Below are positions 41,741-49,494 of a DNA stretch of 64,000 nt, piece after piece (the first letter of the stretch is position 1; the number at the start of each line of letters is the position of its first letter). The translations under genes and the position numbers were made by a program. The DNA comes from Caulobacter flavus (GTDB lineage: Bacteria > Pseudomonadota > Alphaproteobacteria > Caulobacterales > Caulobacteraceae). The notes beneath the pieces are model-generated. The model did not search any database and was not told where the DNA came from. It worked only from the letters and a program-made list of their open reading frames with translations. The DNA is taken from NCBI RefSeq assembly GCF_003722335.1, contig NZ_CP026100.1, positions 1,338,001-1,402,000 on the forward strand, in the 5' to 3' direction.

Positions 41741-41946
41741 TATTCGACGTCCTTGAGGATCTTCTCGATCGCGGCCAGTCGCGTCTTGATCTCGGCCAGT
41801 TCGTCGAGAACGTCCTGCGGTCGCGCTTCGCCGTTCTGGGCGGCGATCCTGGCTCGCATGACCGAGGCCGCGTAGATGATGCCGAAGACCAGCAGGATGG
41901 TCGCCAGCGGCATGCCGATCGTCAGCAGAAAGATGGTCGCACTCAC
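41740..41946 (-). CDS. Small PspB-like membrane protein
   Basis: The 68-residue product starts with GTG ending at 41946, two bases after the regulator stop. It has one N-terminal transmembrane helix (FLLTIGMPLATILLVFGIIYAASV) followed by a basic patch and a C-terminal coiled-coil-like helix (DVLDELAEIKTRLAAIEKILKDVE). This layout is like the phage-shock protein PspB, which senses membrane stress, but sequence identity was not checked. Partners PspA and PspC are not in the window. Confidence 0.75.
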   Translation of the reverse strand: MSATIFLLTIGMPLATILLVFGIIYAASVMRARIAAQNGEARPQDVLDELAEIKTRLAAIEKILKDVE

Positions 41947-41948
41947 GG

Positions 41949-42272
41949 TTAGCCCCCTTGCCTTTCGGGTTTGTCGGACAGCGTCGCGGCCGCCTCGGCG
42001 ATCGATTGCGGCGTAAGCTCGACGCGGAAGTCGGCGACCTCGAAATAGTTCAAGGCCTTGCCGTCGGCCGAAAGCTCCAACTGGCTGGTGACCAGTCCCG
42101 CCGCCTCGAGCTTGTTCAGGTGCAGGTGGAGCAGAGGCCGGCTGATGCCGATCTCGCGCGCCAGCCGGCTGACATAGTTGCGGCCGCCGACCTTCAGCGC
42201 CGCCAGGATCCGCAGCCGATGCGGGTTGTCGAGCGCCGACAGGATCGCCGCCAGCTCGTCGCCCGAGATCAC
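41949..42272 (-). CDS. ArsR-type winged-helix transcription regulator
   Basis: The 107-residue protein begins with GTG ending at 42272. DELAAILSALDNPHRLRILAAL is the ArsR/HTH N-terminal helix, and YVSRLAREIGISRPLLHLHLNKLEAAGLV is the recognition helix and following wing. No Cys-Val-Cys metal site is seen, so it may sense something other than arsenic-type metals. A near-perfect 13-bp-arm inverted repeat lies 15 bases upstream of its start, most likely its own operator. It heads the three-gene operon with the PspB-like and membrane genes. Confidence 0.85.
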   Translation of the reverse strand: MISGDELAAILSALDNPHRLRILAALKVGGRNYVSRLAREIGISRPLLHLHLNKLEAAGLVTSQLELSADGKALNYFEVADFRVELTPQSIAEAAATLSDKPERQGG

Positions 42273-42286
42273 TGTTCCAGTCCGAG

Positions 42287-42318
42287 TTTCATGTGTCAGT
42301 TATTTCTGACATATGAAA
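42287..42318. promoter_or_regulatory. Strong operator-like inverted repeat upstream of the ArsR-like operon
   Basis: TTTCATGTGTCAG (42287-42299) and CTGACATATGAAA (42306-42318) are inverted complements at 12 of 13 positions with a 6-base AT spacer (TTATTT). Its length and low GC content stand out from the region. It lies 15 bases before the regulator start, in the gap to purU, and should overlap the operon promoter. Binding by the ArsR-like protein is inferred. Confidence 0.8.
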
Positions 42319-42377
42319 CCGAGTCAAGACGACGTTGGCGAACCGTCACGCCGGATAGGCTGAGGCGGGAAGCCGCC

Positions 42378-43220
42378 TTAGTCGGTGAACACCACCGTCT
42401 TGCGGCCGTTCAGCAGCACCCGGTCCTCCAGGCGCCAGCGCAGGGCGCGGGCCAGGACGCGGCGCTCGATGTCGCGGCCCTTGCGGACCAGGTCCTCGGG
42501 GGTGTCGCGGTGGCTGATGCGCTCGACGTCCTGCTCGATGATCGGTCCCTCGTCCAGGTCGCCGGTGACGTAGTGGGCGCTGGCCCCGATCACCTTCACG
42601 CCGCGCGCGTGGGCCTGGTGGTAGGGCTTGGCGCCCTTGAAGCCGGGCAGGAACGAGTGGTGGATGTTGATGCAGCGGCCCGAGAGCTTGGCGGCCAGGC
42701 CGTCCGACAGCACCTGCATGTAGCGGGCGAGCACGACGATGTCGGTCCGCGTCTCCTGGATCAGCTTCCAGAGCGCGGCTTCCTGCTCGAACTTGGTCTC
42801 CTTGGTCACCGGCAGGTGATGGAAGGGCAGGCCCGACAGGTCGACGTGGGTGTAGGTCTCGGCGGGATGGTTGGCGACGATCGCGGTGACGTCCATCGGC
42901 AGTTCGCCGATGCGCCAGCGATAGACCAGGTCGGCCAGGCAGTGGTCGAACTTGCTGGCCAGGATCATCACCCGGTAGCGCTGGTTGGGATCGCGCAGGG
43001 TCCAGCGCATCGAGAAGCCCTTGGCCAGGGCCTCGAACTCGCCGCGCAGCGCGTCGCGGTCGGCGCCGTCGGGATCGAAGACGACGCGCATGAAGAAGTC
43101 GCCCGTCTCCTGGTCGTCGAACTGCTGGGCGTCGAGGATGTTGCAGCCGCGCTCGAAGAGGAAGGTCGAGACCTTGGCGACGATGCCGGGCTGGTCGGGG
43201 CAGGAGAGGGTCAGGATCAT
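42378..43220 (-). CDS. purU: Formyltetrahydrofolate deformylase
   Basis: The 280-residue protein starts [22 protein letters not shown], an ACT domain, then a formyl-transferase fold with [48 protein letters not shown] and [19 protein letters not shown]. These are the PurU hallmarks, including the catalytic Asn-His-Asp set. It hydrolyses 10-formyl-THF to formate and THF, balancing one-carbon units. It lies alone on the minus strand next to the ArsR-like operon. Confidence 0.93.
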   Translation of the reverse strand: MILTLSCPDQPGIVAKVSTFLFERGCNILDAQQFDDQETGDFFMRVVFDPDGADRDALRGEFEALAKGFSMRWTLRDPNQRYRVMILASKFDHCLADLVYRWRIGELPMDVTAIVANHPAETYTHVDLSGLPFHHLPVTKETKFEQEAALWKLIQETRTDIVVLARYMQVLSDGLAAKLSGRCINIHHSFLPGFKGAKPYHQAHARGVKVIGASAHYVTGDLDEGPIIEQDVERISHRDTPEDLVRKGRDIERRVLARALRWRLEDRVLLNGRKTVVFTD

Positions 43221-43378
43221 GGTCCGTCTCCTCTAAAGCTTGGCCCCGCCGAAGAAAAGCGGTGACGCAGCACGTTTCTTGCGCGCGGGCCGAGCTTTTC
43301 TCAGGCCGCGGCACGATCCTGCCCGGCCTGCGTCGCCCGGGCTTGGCGGGCCGGGGCGGCGCGCTCTAGGCTCGCCGC

Positions 43379-44557
43379 ATGGTTTCCTCTCCCGAAGCGC
43401 TTTCCGCCCGCGCGGTCGACATCCTGGCCAGGCTGGTCGCGTTCGACACCACCTCGCGCGGCTCGAACCTGGCCCTGATCGAATGGGTCGAGGCCTATCT
43501 CTCCGACCTGGGCGTGGCCTCGCGGCGGGTGCCCAACGCCGACGGCGCCAAATCCAACCTGATGGCCAGCATCGGCCCGGCGGTCGAGGGCGGCGTCGTC
43601 CTGTCCGGTCACACGGACGTGGTGCCGGTCGACGGCCAGCCCTGGTCCAGCGACCCCTGGGTCCTGACGCAGCGCGACGGCCGCCTCTATGGCCGGGGAA
43701 CCTGCGACATGAAGGGGTTCCTCGCCCTGGCCCTGGCGGCCACGCCCGACCTGGTCGCCGCCGACCTCAAGCGTCCCGTCCACCTGGCCTTCTCCTATGA
43801 CGAGGAGGTCGGCTGCCTGGGCGCCCCCGACATGATCGCCGTCATCGCCCGCGACCTGCCCAGGCCCGCCCTCGTCGTGGTCGGCGAGCCCACCGACATG
43901 GTCGCCGTGCAGGCCCACAAGGGCATCGCCAGCTACTGGGTGACGGTGACCGGCCGCGAGGCCCATTCCAGCCTCACCCACCTGGGCGTCTCGGCCAACA
44001 TGGTGGCCGTCAAGCTGATGAGCCATCTGGTCGAACTGTCCGAGCGGCTGGAGCGCCAGGCCGATCCGGCCTCGCCGTTCCTGCCCAAGGGCGCGACCCT
44101 GACCATCGGCCAGGTCAACGGCGGCACGGCGGTGAACATCCTGGCGCGACAGTGCGTGTTCGTCTTCGACTTGCGCACGCCGCCGGGCCTGGACCCGCAG
44201 GCCATACTCGCCGACTTCTTCGCCCTGGCGGGCCAGCTGGACGCCGAGGTGCGGGCGAAGGCGCCCGAGGGCGGGGTCAAGGTCGAGGTGCGCTCGCTCA
44301 CCCCGTCCTTCGCGCCGGAAAAGGATGGCGCGGCCGAGGCCTTCGCCCGCCGCATGGCCGGCGACAACGGCCCGGCCCGCGTGGCGCCCTACGCCGCCGA
44401 GGCGGGGCAGTTCCAGGGCGCGGGCTTCTCCACCGTCATCTGCGGTCCCGGCTCGATTGACCAGGCCCACCAGCCTGACGAATATGTCGAGATCGCCCAG
44501 ATGGAGCGCGGCGCCCAGTTCATGCGGCGTCTGATCGACGACCTCGCCACTGCCTGA
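43379..44557 (+). CDS. argE: Acetylornithine deacetylase (M20 family)
   Basis: The 392-residue metallopeptidase-fold enzyme has VLSGHTDVVPVDGQPW (metal His and Asp), GRGTCDMKGFLALAL, FSYDEEVGCLGA (metal Glu), a dimerisation domain (SYWVTVTGREAHSSLTHLG), and VICGPGSIDQAHQPDEYV at the end. The set is typical of ArgE, which removes the acetyl group from N-acetylornithine in arginine synthesis. M20 relatives such as DapE and peptidases are alternatives. Its last 38 bases overlap the convergent glycosyltransferase gene. Confidence 0.9.
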   Translation: MVSSPEALSARAVDILARLVAFDTTSRGSNLALIEWVEAYLSDLGVASRRVPNADGAKSNLMASIGPAVEGGVVLSGHTDVVPVDGQPWSSDPWVLTQRDGRLYGRGTCDMKGFLALALAATPDLVAADLKRPVHLAFSYDEEVGCLGAPDMIAVIARDLPRPALVVVGEPTDMVAVQAHKGIASYWVTVTGREAHSSLTHLGVSANMVAVKLMSHLVELSERLERQADPASPFLPKGATLTIGQVNGGTAVNILARQCVFVFDLRTPPGLDPQAILADFFALAGQLDAEVRAKAPEGGVKVEVRSLTPSFAPEKDGAAEAFARRMAGDNGPARVAPYAAEAGQFQGAGFSTVICGPGSIDQAHQPDEYVEIAQMERGAQFMRRLIDDLATA

Positions 44558-45542
44558 TGACGATCCGGCGGCCGAAGAAGGCCACCGGGTCCAGCGCCAT
44601 GGCCCGCAGGATGTCGACCGTCGGCGCCTTGCGGGCGGCCTGGATCTCGCGACGCGAGGCCAGGATGGGGTCCAGGTCGGCCTTCACGAAGGCGGCCTTG
44701 AAGCCCTTCCACACCGGCCCGGCGTCCTTGCGGCGCAGGTGCAGCAGGAAGAGGCCGGCGGTCACCGCGAAGTGCAGCGGCGCGCTCCACCACAGCATCG
44801 GCGAGGGCGTGTTCTTCAGGAAGGTCCAGACCCGGTTGCGGGTGCCGTGGAACAGGGCGAAGTCCGAGCGCACCCCCAGCGTCGCCGAGCCGACGTGCTC
44901 GACCTTGGCGTCCGGGATCAGCAGGGTCGGCTCGCCGGCCAGCCGCAGGCGATAGCCCAGGTCGACGTCCTCGCAGTAGCAGAAGAACCGCTCGTCGAAG
45001 CCGCCCAGGCCCAGGAAAAGGTCGCGGTCCAGCATCATCGCCGCGCCGCAGGCCGAGAACACCTCGCCCTCGAAGACCTTGGCCGACTCCTTGCGGCGAT
45101 AGCCGCCGCGGAACGGGATGCCGGCCGAGGTCATGACGTCGCCGGCGCCGTCCATCAGGCCCGGCTCGTCGGCCACCAGCTGCAGCGAGGCGAAGCTGCT
45201 GACGTCGGGGTGACGCTCGACGGCGGCCGCCAGCCTCGCCAGCCAGTCCGGGTGCGGATAGGCGTCCGGGTTCAGCAGCACCAGCCAGCGGCCGCGCGCC
45301 TGCCGGGCGGCAAGGTTGTTGCCGGCGGCGAAGCCGGTGTTGGCGCCGGGCTCGATCAGCCGGATCGACGGGTCGGCCTTGGCGGCGGCCTGCGGCGCGC
45401 CGTCGGTCGAGGCGTTGTCGACCAGCAGCACCTCGAAGTCGCGGAAGCCCTGAGCCGACAGGCCCGCCAGGCAGCGGGCCAGGGTCGGGCCGCTCTGGTA
45501 GGCGACGATGATGACGCTGAACGCGGGAGAAACGGTCGGCAT
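44520..45542 (-). CDS. GT2 glycosyltransferase, rhamnosyltransferase-like
   Basis: The start is the ATG ending at 45542 (MPTVSPAFSVIIVAYQSG); an upstream GTG adds 11 residues. The 340-residue GT-A protein has VIIVAYQSGPTLARCL, LLVDNASTDGAPQ, TGFAAGNNLAARQARG, LLNPDAYPHPDWL (DxD-like), FDERFFCYCEDVDLGYRLRLAG and a C-terminal hydrophobic/basic tail. This WbbL-type pattern is common in rhamnosyltransferases using dTDP-rhamnose (family knowledge). It diverges from the second glycosyltransferase gene and rfbC, supporting a role in a rhamnose-containing glycan. Confidence 0.88.
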   Translation of the reverse strand: MPTVSPAFSVIIVAYQSGPTLARCLAGLSAQGFRDFEVLLVDNASTDGAPQAAAKADPSIRLIEPGANTGFAAGNNLAARQARGRWLVLLNPDAYPHPDWLARLAAAVERHPDVSSFASLQLVADEPGLMDGAGDVMTSAGIPFRGGYRRKESAKVFEGEVFSACGAAMMLDRDLFLGLGGFDERFFCYCEDVDLGYRLRLAGEPTLLIPDAKVEHVGSATLGVRSDFALFHGTRNRVWTFLKNTPSPMLWWSAPLHFAVTAGLFLLHLRRKDAGPVWKGFKAAFVKADLDPILASRREIQAARKAPTVDILRAMALDPVAFFGRRIVIRQWRGRRSDAA

Positions 45543-45612
45543 GCCCAAAAAGCTTGGTTGAACGCGGCGCGACACTCGCTAACACAGGGAACCCTGCAAA
45601 GGTAAGGCGAAG

Positions 45613-46830
45613 GTGATCAAGCAGCTCAAGCGTATGGTCTGGCGCATGGCGCCCGGAGCCTCGCACGCCCTGTCGGTTCGCCTGCCCTATGTTCGCGCCT
45701 GGCTCGCCTACGGCTGGAATCGTCGACGGATCAGGCGCGCGGCCGCCGATGCGCCGGTGATCGTCGCGGGCTTCCACGGCGCGGTGCTGGGACTGGGCGA
45801 AGCCGCGCGGGGGCTGACGCGCGCCCTGCGCCAGGCCGGCCGGCGGGTGGTCGCCTGGGACGTGTCCGAGCGTCTTGGCCATGCCCGTCGGCTGGCCGAC
45901 GGCGATCCTGCCCAGCCGCCGGAAGGGCCAGCGGTCCTCGTCGCCCACATGAACCCGGTCGAGCTGATCCACCTGATCGCGGAGACCCGGGGAGCGCCCT
46001 TCCGCGGTCGCCGGACGATCGGCTACTGGGCCTGGGAGCTGCCGCGCATTCCCCGAGGCTGGCGCGCGGCCTTTCGCTATGTCGACGAGGTCTGGACCCC
46101 GTCGACCTTCACCGCCGACGCCGTGCGGGCCGCCGCGCCTCGCGGACTGACCGTTCGCGTCATGCCCCATCCCGTGGCCGTGTCCGACGTTGCTCCGGAT
46201 CGCGGCCGCTTCGGCCTGCCCGAGGGCGTGGTGGTCGTGCTGTGCGCCTTCGACTTCCGCTCCTCGATCGCGCGCAAGAACCCGCTGGGGGCCATCGAGG
46301 CCTATCGCCGGGCCGCCGCACGCAGCGCCGCGCCCTCCATGCTGGTGCTGAAGACGGTCGGGGCCGAGGATGCGCCCGAGGCGGCCGCGGCCGTGCGCGC
46401 GGCGATCGGCGAGGCGGGGGGCGTGCGCCTGCTGACCGAGTCGATGAGCGCCGACGACCGCGACCGCCTGCTGGCGTCCAGCGACATCCTGCTCTCGCTG
46501 CATCGCGCCGAGGGTTTCGGCCTGTTTCCGGCCGAAGCCATGGCCGCGGGCAAGGCGGTGGTGGCGACCGGCTGGTCGGGCAACCTCGACTTCATGGACC
46601 AGGACAACGCCGTGCTGGCGCCGGCCGGCCTGATCCCGGTCGAGGACGCGCAGGGGCTCTACGCCGACGACGTCTGGGCCGATCCCGACCTCGACGCGGC
46701 GGCCGCCGCCCTGGCCGCCCTGATCGACGACGCCGGCGCCCGCGCCGCGCTGGGCCGGCGGGCCCGGGATGCGATCGCCGCCCGACTTTCCCTGTCCGCG
46801 ATCGGCGCGACCGCCGCCGCGGCTCTTTGA
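45613..46830 (+). CDS. GT4-type glycosyltransferase
   Basis: The 405-residue protein starts with GTG at 45613 behind AAGGCGAAG. The N-terminal domain has AGFHGAVLGLGEAARGL and YWAWELPRIPRGW; the C-terminal GT-B domain has LCAFDFRSSIARKNPLGAIEAY and the donor-binding HRAEGFGLFPAEAMAAGKAVVATGWSG (E-x7-E). It adds a sugar to a growing glycan; donor unknown. It is followed by rfbC at 12 bases, so the two are one transcript. Confidence 0.85.
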   Translation: MIKQLKRMVWRMAPGASHALSVRLPYVRAWLAYGWNRRRIRRAAADAPVIVAGFHGAVLGLGEAARGLTRALRQAGRRVVAWDVSERLGHARRLADGDPAQPPEGPAVLVAHMNPVELIHLIAETRGAPFRGRRTIGYWAWELPRIPRGWRAAFRYVDEVWTPSTFTADAVRAAAPRGLTVRVMPHPVAVSDVAPDRGRFGLPEGVVVVLCAFDFRSSIARKNPLGAIEAYRRAAARSAAPSMLVLKTVGAEDAPEAAAAVRAAIGEAGGVRLLTESMSADDRDRLLASSDILLSLHRAEGFGLFPAEAMAAGKAVVATGWSGNLDFMDQDNAVLAPAGLIPVEDAQGLYADDVWADPDLDAAAAALAALIDDAGARAALGRRARDAIAARLSLSAIGATAAAAL

Positions 46831-46842
46831 CGAAGACGCCCC

Positions 46843-47409
46843 ATGAACATCACGCCCCTGGCCATTCCCGAAATCCTGCTCATCGCCCCCGCGCGCCACG
46901 GCGACGAGCGGGGCTGGTTTTCCGAGACCTTCCGCCAGTCGGCGCTGGACGAGGCGGGCTTCGAGGGCGGGACCTTCGTGCAGGACAATCACGTGCGCTC
47001 GACGACGCGCGGCATCGTGCGCGGGCTGCACTTCCAGAGGCCGCCGCACGGCCAGGCCAAGCTGCTGCGCTGCGTGCGCGGCGCGATCTTCGACGTGGCG
47101 GTGGACATCCGCGTGGGTTCGCCCACCTACGGCCAGTGGGTCGGCGCCGAGCTGTCGGCCGACAACGCCCTGCAGCTGCTGGTTCCCGAAGGGTTCGCCC
47201 ACGGCTACTGCACGCTGACCGACGAGTGCGAGGTGCTCTACAAGGTCACCGGCTACTACGCGCCGCAGGCCGAGAGGGCGGTGCGCTTCGACGATCCGGC
47301 CATCGGTGTCGACTGGACGATCCCGCGCGCCGAACTGACCGCCAACGCCCGCGACGCGTCTGCCCCGCTGCTGGCCGACCTCGCCAGTCCCTACGCCTAC
47401 GAGGCCTGA
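46843..47409 (+). CDS. rfbC: dTDP-4-dehydrorhamnose 3,5-epimerase
   Basis: The 188-residue cupin-fold enzyme has the full RmlC pattern: DERGWFSETFRQSAL, FVQDNHVRSTTRGIVRGLHFQ (catalytic His), GQAKLLRCVRGAIFDVAVDIR, VPEGFAHGYCTLTDECEVLYKVT and GVDWTIP. It epimerises the 4-keto sugar at carbons 3 and 5, completing dTDP-L-rhamnose synthesis with rfbA, rfbB and rfbD 30 kb away. Its 3' end overlaps the convergent queG gene by 13 bases. Confidence 0.93.
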   Translation: MNITPLAIPEILLIAPARHGDERGWFSETFRQSALDEAGFEGGTFVQDNHVRSTTRGIVRGLHFQRPPHGQAKLLRCVRGAIFDVAVDIRVGSPTYGQWVGAELSADNALQLLVPEGFAHGYCTLTDECEVLYKVTGYYAPQAERAVRFDDPAIGVDWTIPRAELTANARDASAPLLADLASPYAYEA

Positions 47410-48479
47410 GCGCCCGCCAGGCGCGAGGCGGCCCAGTCGGCCGCGTCGCGGACGGTCTCGTCCGCGTCCGCGCGCAGCGGCTGCACGACGGCCAGCAGGC
47501 CGGGATCGCCGCTGTTGCCGATGGCGTAGAGCACGTTGCGCACGAAGCGGTCGCGGCCGATGCGCTTGATCGGGCTCTTGCTGAACAGGGCCCTGAACGA
47601 CGGATCGTCCAGCGCCGCCAGGTCGGCCAGGGCCGGGGTCTTCAAGGTCTCGCGGGCGTGGAACTTGGCCTCGGCCGACAGGCTGGCGAACTTGTTCCAC
47701 GGGCAGGCGGCCAGGCAGTCGTCGCAGCCGTAGATTCGGTTGCCCAGCAGGGGGCGGAACTCGTCCGGGATCGGGCCGGCCAACTCGATGGTCAGGTAGG
47801 AGATGCAGCGCCGCGCATCCAGCCGGTGGGGCGCTGGGAAGGCGTTCGTCGGGCAGATGTCCAGGCAAGCCCGGCACGAGCCGCAGCGGTCGAACTCCTC
47901 CGGGTCCGGCGGCAGGTCCAGGGTGGTCAGCACGCTGCCCAGGAACAGCCACGAGCCGAACTGGCGCGAGACGAGGTTGGTGTGCTTGCCCTGCCAGCCC
48001 AGGCCCGCGCGCTGGGCCAGCGGCTTTTCCATCAGCGGCGCGGTGTCGACGAACACCTTGACCTCCTCGCCCCAGCGGCGGTGCATCCAGCCGGCCAGCT
48101 GCTTGAGGCGCTTCTTGACCACGTCGTGATAGTCGTCGCCCTGGGCGTAGACGCTGATGGCGGCGCGGTCGCGGTGCTCCAGCTGGGTCAGGGGATCGAT
48201 GTCGGGGCCGTAGTTGACGCCCAGGACCACGGCGCTACGGGCGTTCGTCCACATGGCGGTGGGGTGGCTGCGCCGCTCGAGCGTCTCCTCCATCCAGCCC
48301 ATGGCCCCGTGCAGGCCCTCGGCCACGAACTGGCGCAGCCACTCGCCGTTCGGCCAGGCGTCGGCGGCCGACGCGAAGCCGCACGCGTCGAAGCCCAGCG
48401 CGAGGGCTTCGCGGCGGATCTCGTCCCGGATGGCCAGAAAACGGTCTTTGGGCGTCAGGTCAGAAGTCGAGGTCGTCAT
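47397..48479 (-). CDS. queG: Epoxyqueuosine reductase
   Basis: The 360-residue protein carries two 4Fe-4S cluster motifs: CGSCRACLDICPTNAF and, later, CDDCLAACPWN, preceded by a B12-binding-type N-terminal domain with VFVDTAPLMEKPLAQRAGLGW and HTNLVSRQFGSWLFLG. The C-terminal part is helical and HEAT-like. QueG reduces epoxyqueuosine to queuosine in tRNA. The start overlaps the end of the glutathione transferase gene by 20 bases, so the two are co-transcribed. Confidence 0.93.
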   Translation of the reverse strand: MTTSTSDLTPKDRFLAIRDEIRREALALGFDACGFASAADAWPNGEWLRQFVAEGLHGAMGWMEETLERRSHPTAMWTNARSAVVLGVNYGPDIDPLTQLEHRDRAAISVYAQGDDYHDVVKKRLKQLAGWMHRRWGEEVKVFVDTAPLMEKPLAQRAGLGWQGKHTNLVSRQFGSWLFLGSVLTTLDLPPDPEEFDRCGSCRACLDICPTNAFPAPHRLDARRCISYLTIELAGPIPDEFRPLLGNRIYGCDDCLAACPWNKFASLSAEAKFHARETLKTPALADLAALDDPSFRALFSKSPIKRIGRDRFVRNVLYAIGNSGDPGLLAVVQPLRADADETVRDAADWAASRLAGAQAS

Positions 48480-49146
48480 AGTGCGCGGCCGGCGCGAGGC
48501 CGGGCCAGCGATCGGCCAGGATGGGCCTGAAGCACGGCCTCGATTTCAGCTTCATGTACCAGGTGCGAACCGCGGGGAAGTCCTTCCACGGCACGTCGCC
48601 GAAATAGTCGATGACGGAAAGGTGCGCCGCGCCGGCGAAGTCGCCCAGGCTCATGCGGCGGCCGGCCAGCCAGTCGCGTTGCTGCAGCAGGCTTTCCATG
48701 TAGCCCAGATGATCGCGCAGGGCGTCTCGGCCGCGTCGCAGGGAGGAGAGGTCCGGCGCGCCCATCCGCAGCAGGCGCTTTTCCATCTTCTCGTGCAGCA
48801 GGAAGCCGTTGACCTCGTTGTCGAACTTGCGGTCGAACCACTGCATCAGGCGGCGGGCCTCGGCGCGCTCGCCGGCCTCGCGGCCCAGCAGGGCCGGTTC
48901 GGGCTCCTGTTCCTCGATATGCTCGAGGATGGCGCGGCTTTCGCAGATCACGGCGGTGCGCTGGTGGCGGGTCTCGACCAGCACCGGCGTCAGGCCCGAC
49001 GGGTTCAGCGCCGTGAACTCCGGCGGCGACTCCCAATAGCGCACCTGGACCTCGGAGAACGCCACCCGCTTTTCGCCCAGCGCGAGGCGCACCTGGCGCG
49101 AGGCCGGGTCCAACGGGAAATGGTGAAGAGTGCGTTCGACGCTCAT
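48460..49146 (-). CDS. Glutathione S-transferase family protein
   Basis: The start is the ATG ending at 49146; a GTG six bases upstream is an alternative. The 228-residue protein has a thioredoxin-fold N-terminal domain (LHHFPLDPASRQVRLALGEK, then NPSGLTPVLVETRH, and ESRAILEHIEE as the glutathione gamma-glutamyl site) and an all-helical C-terminal domain with AGRRMSLGDFAGAAHLSVIDYF. No conserved N-terminal Ser or Cys is certain. Substrate unknown. First gene of a pair with queG. Confidence 0.88.
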   Translation of the reverse strand: MSVERTLHHFPLDPASRQVRLALGEKRVAFSEVQVRYWESPPEFTALNPSGLTPVLVETRHQRTAVICESRAILEHIEEQEPEPALLGREAGERAEARRLMQWFDRKFDNEVNGFLLHEKMEKRLLRMGAPDLSSLRRGRDALRDHLGYMESLLQQRDWLAGRRMSLGDFAGAAHLSVIDYFGDVPWKDFPAVRTWYMKLKSRPCFRPILADRWPGLAPAAHYDDLDF

Positions 49147-49249
49147 GCCCACATGCGTTCAGGCTGCATCGTCTGATCGATGCGCCGCTTTGCTTAACAA
49201 GATATTGCCGGGCAAGGACTATTCGGCCGAATGGGCGCTTTTGGGGGGC

Positions 49250-49320
49250 GAAACCCATGACCCCTCTCCCCTTATCGGAGAGTGTGGCCTGCAAAGCAGG
49301 TCGGGTGAGGGGGCTCTCAG
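49250..49320. repeat. Palindromic repeat of a second family
   Basis: In the 348-base gap 49147-49494, which holds no gene, the first repeat has CTCTCC/GGAGAG (around TTATC) and CCTGC-aaa-GCAGG hairpins, flanked by outward CCCCTC and GAGGGG ends. The same types of hairpin occur in dispersed repeats of GC-rich proteobacteria. I saw no second copy in this window. Confidence 0.55.
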
Positions 49321-49330
49321 AGCTCTCTAC

Positions 49331-49430
49331 CCGTAAAATCCCCGCGAAAGCGGGGACCCAGGCTTTTTCTGAAACGCGCCGCGCTCGACGATAAAACACC
49401 TGGGTCCCCGCTTTCGCGGGGATTTTACGG
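49331..49430. repeat. Perfect 32-bp inverted repeat
   Basis: The segment 49331-49362 is the exact reverse complement of 49399-49430, with a 36-base spacer. Each arm also has an internal hairpin around CCCCGC-gaaa-GCGGGG. Such a pair would form a 100-base cruciform or RNA hairpin. The gap between the glutathione transferase start and the hldE stop carries nothing else. Confidence 0.9.
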
Positions 49431-49494
49431 ATTGGGGATCGTCCTGATTTCCTAATCCGTCCGCCAGCGCCTGCTCCCAAAAGGGGGAGAAGGA

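Noticed and set aside
44389..47952. A very long minus-strand open frame over argE, two glycosyltransferase genes, rfbC and queG
   Set aside because: It joins unrelated segments of other genes, has no consistent fold, and conflicts with genes on both strands that have recognisable catalytic motifs.
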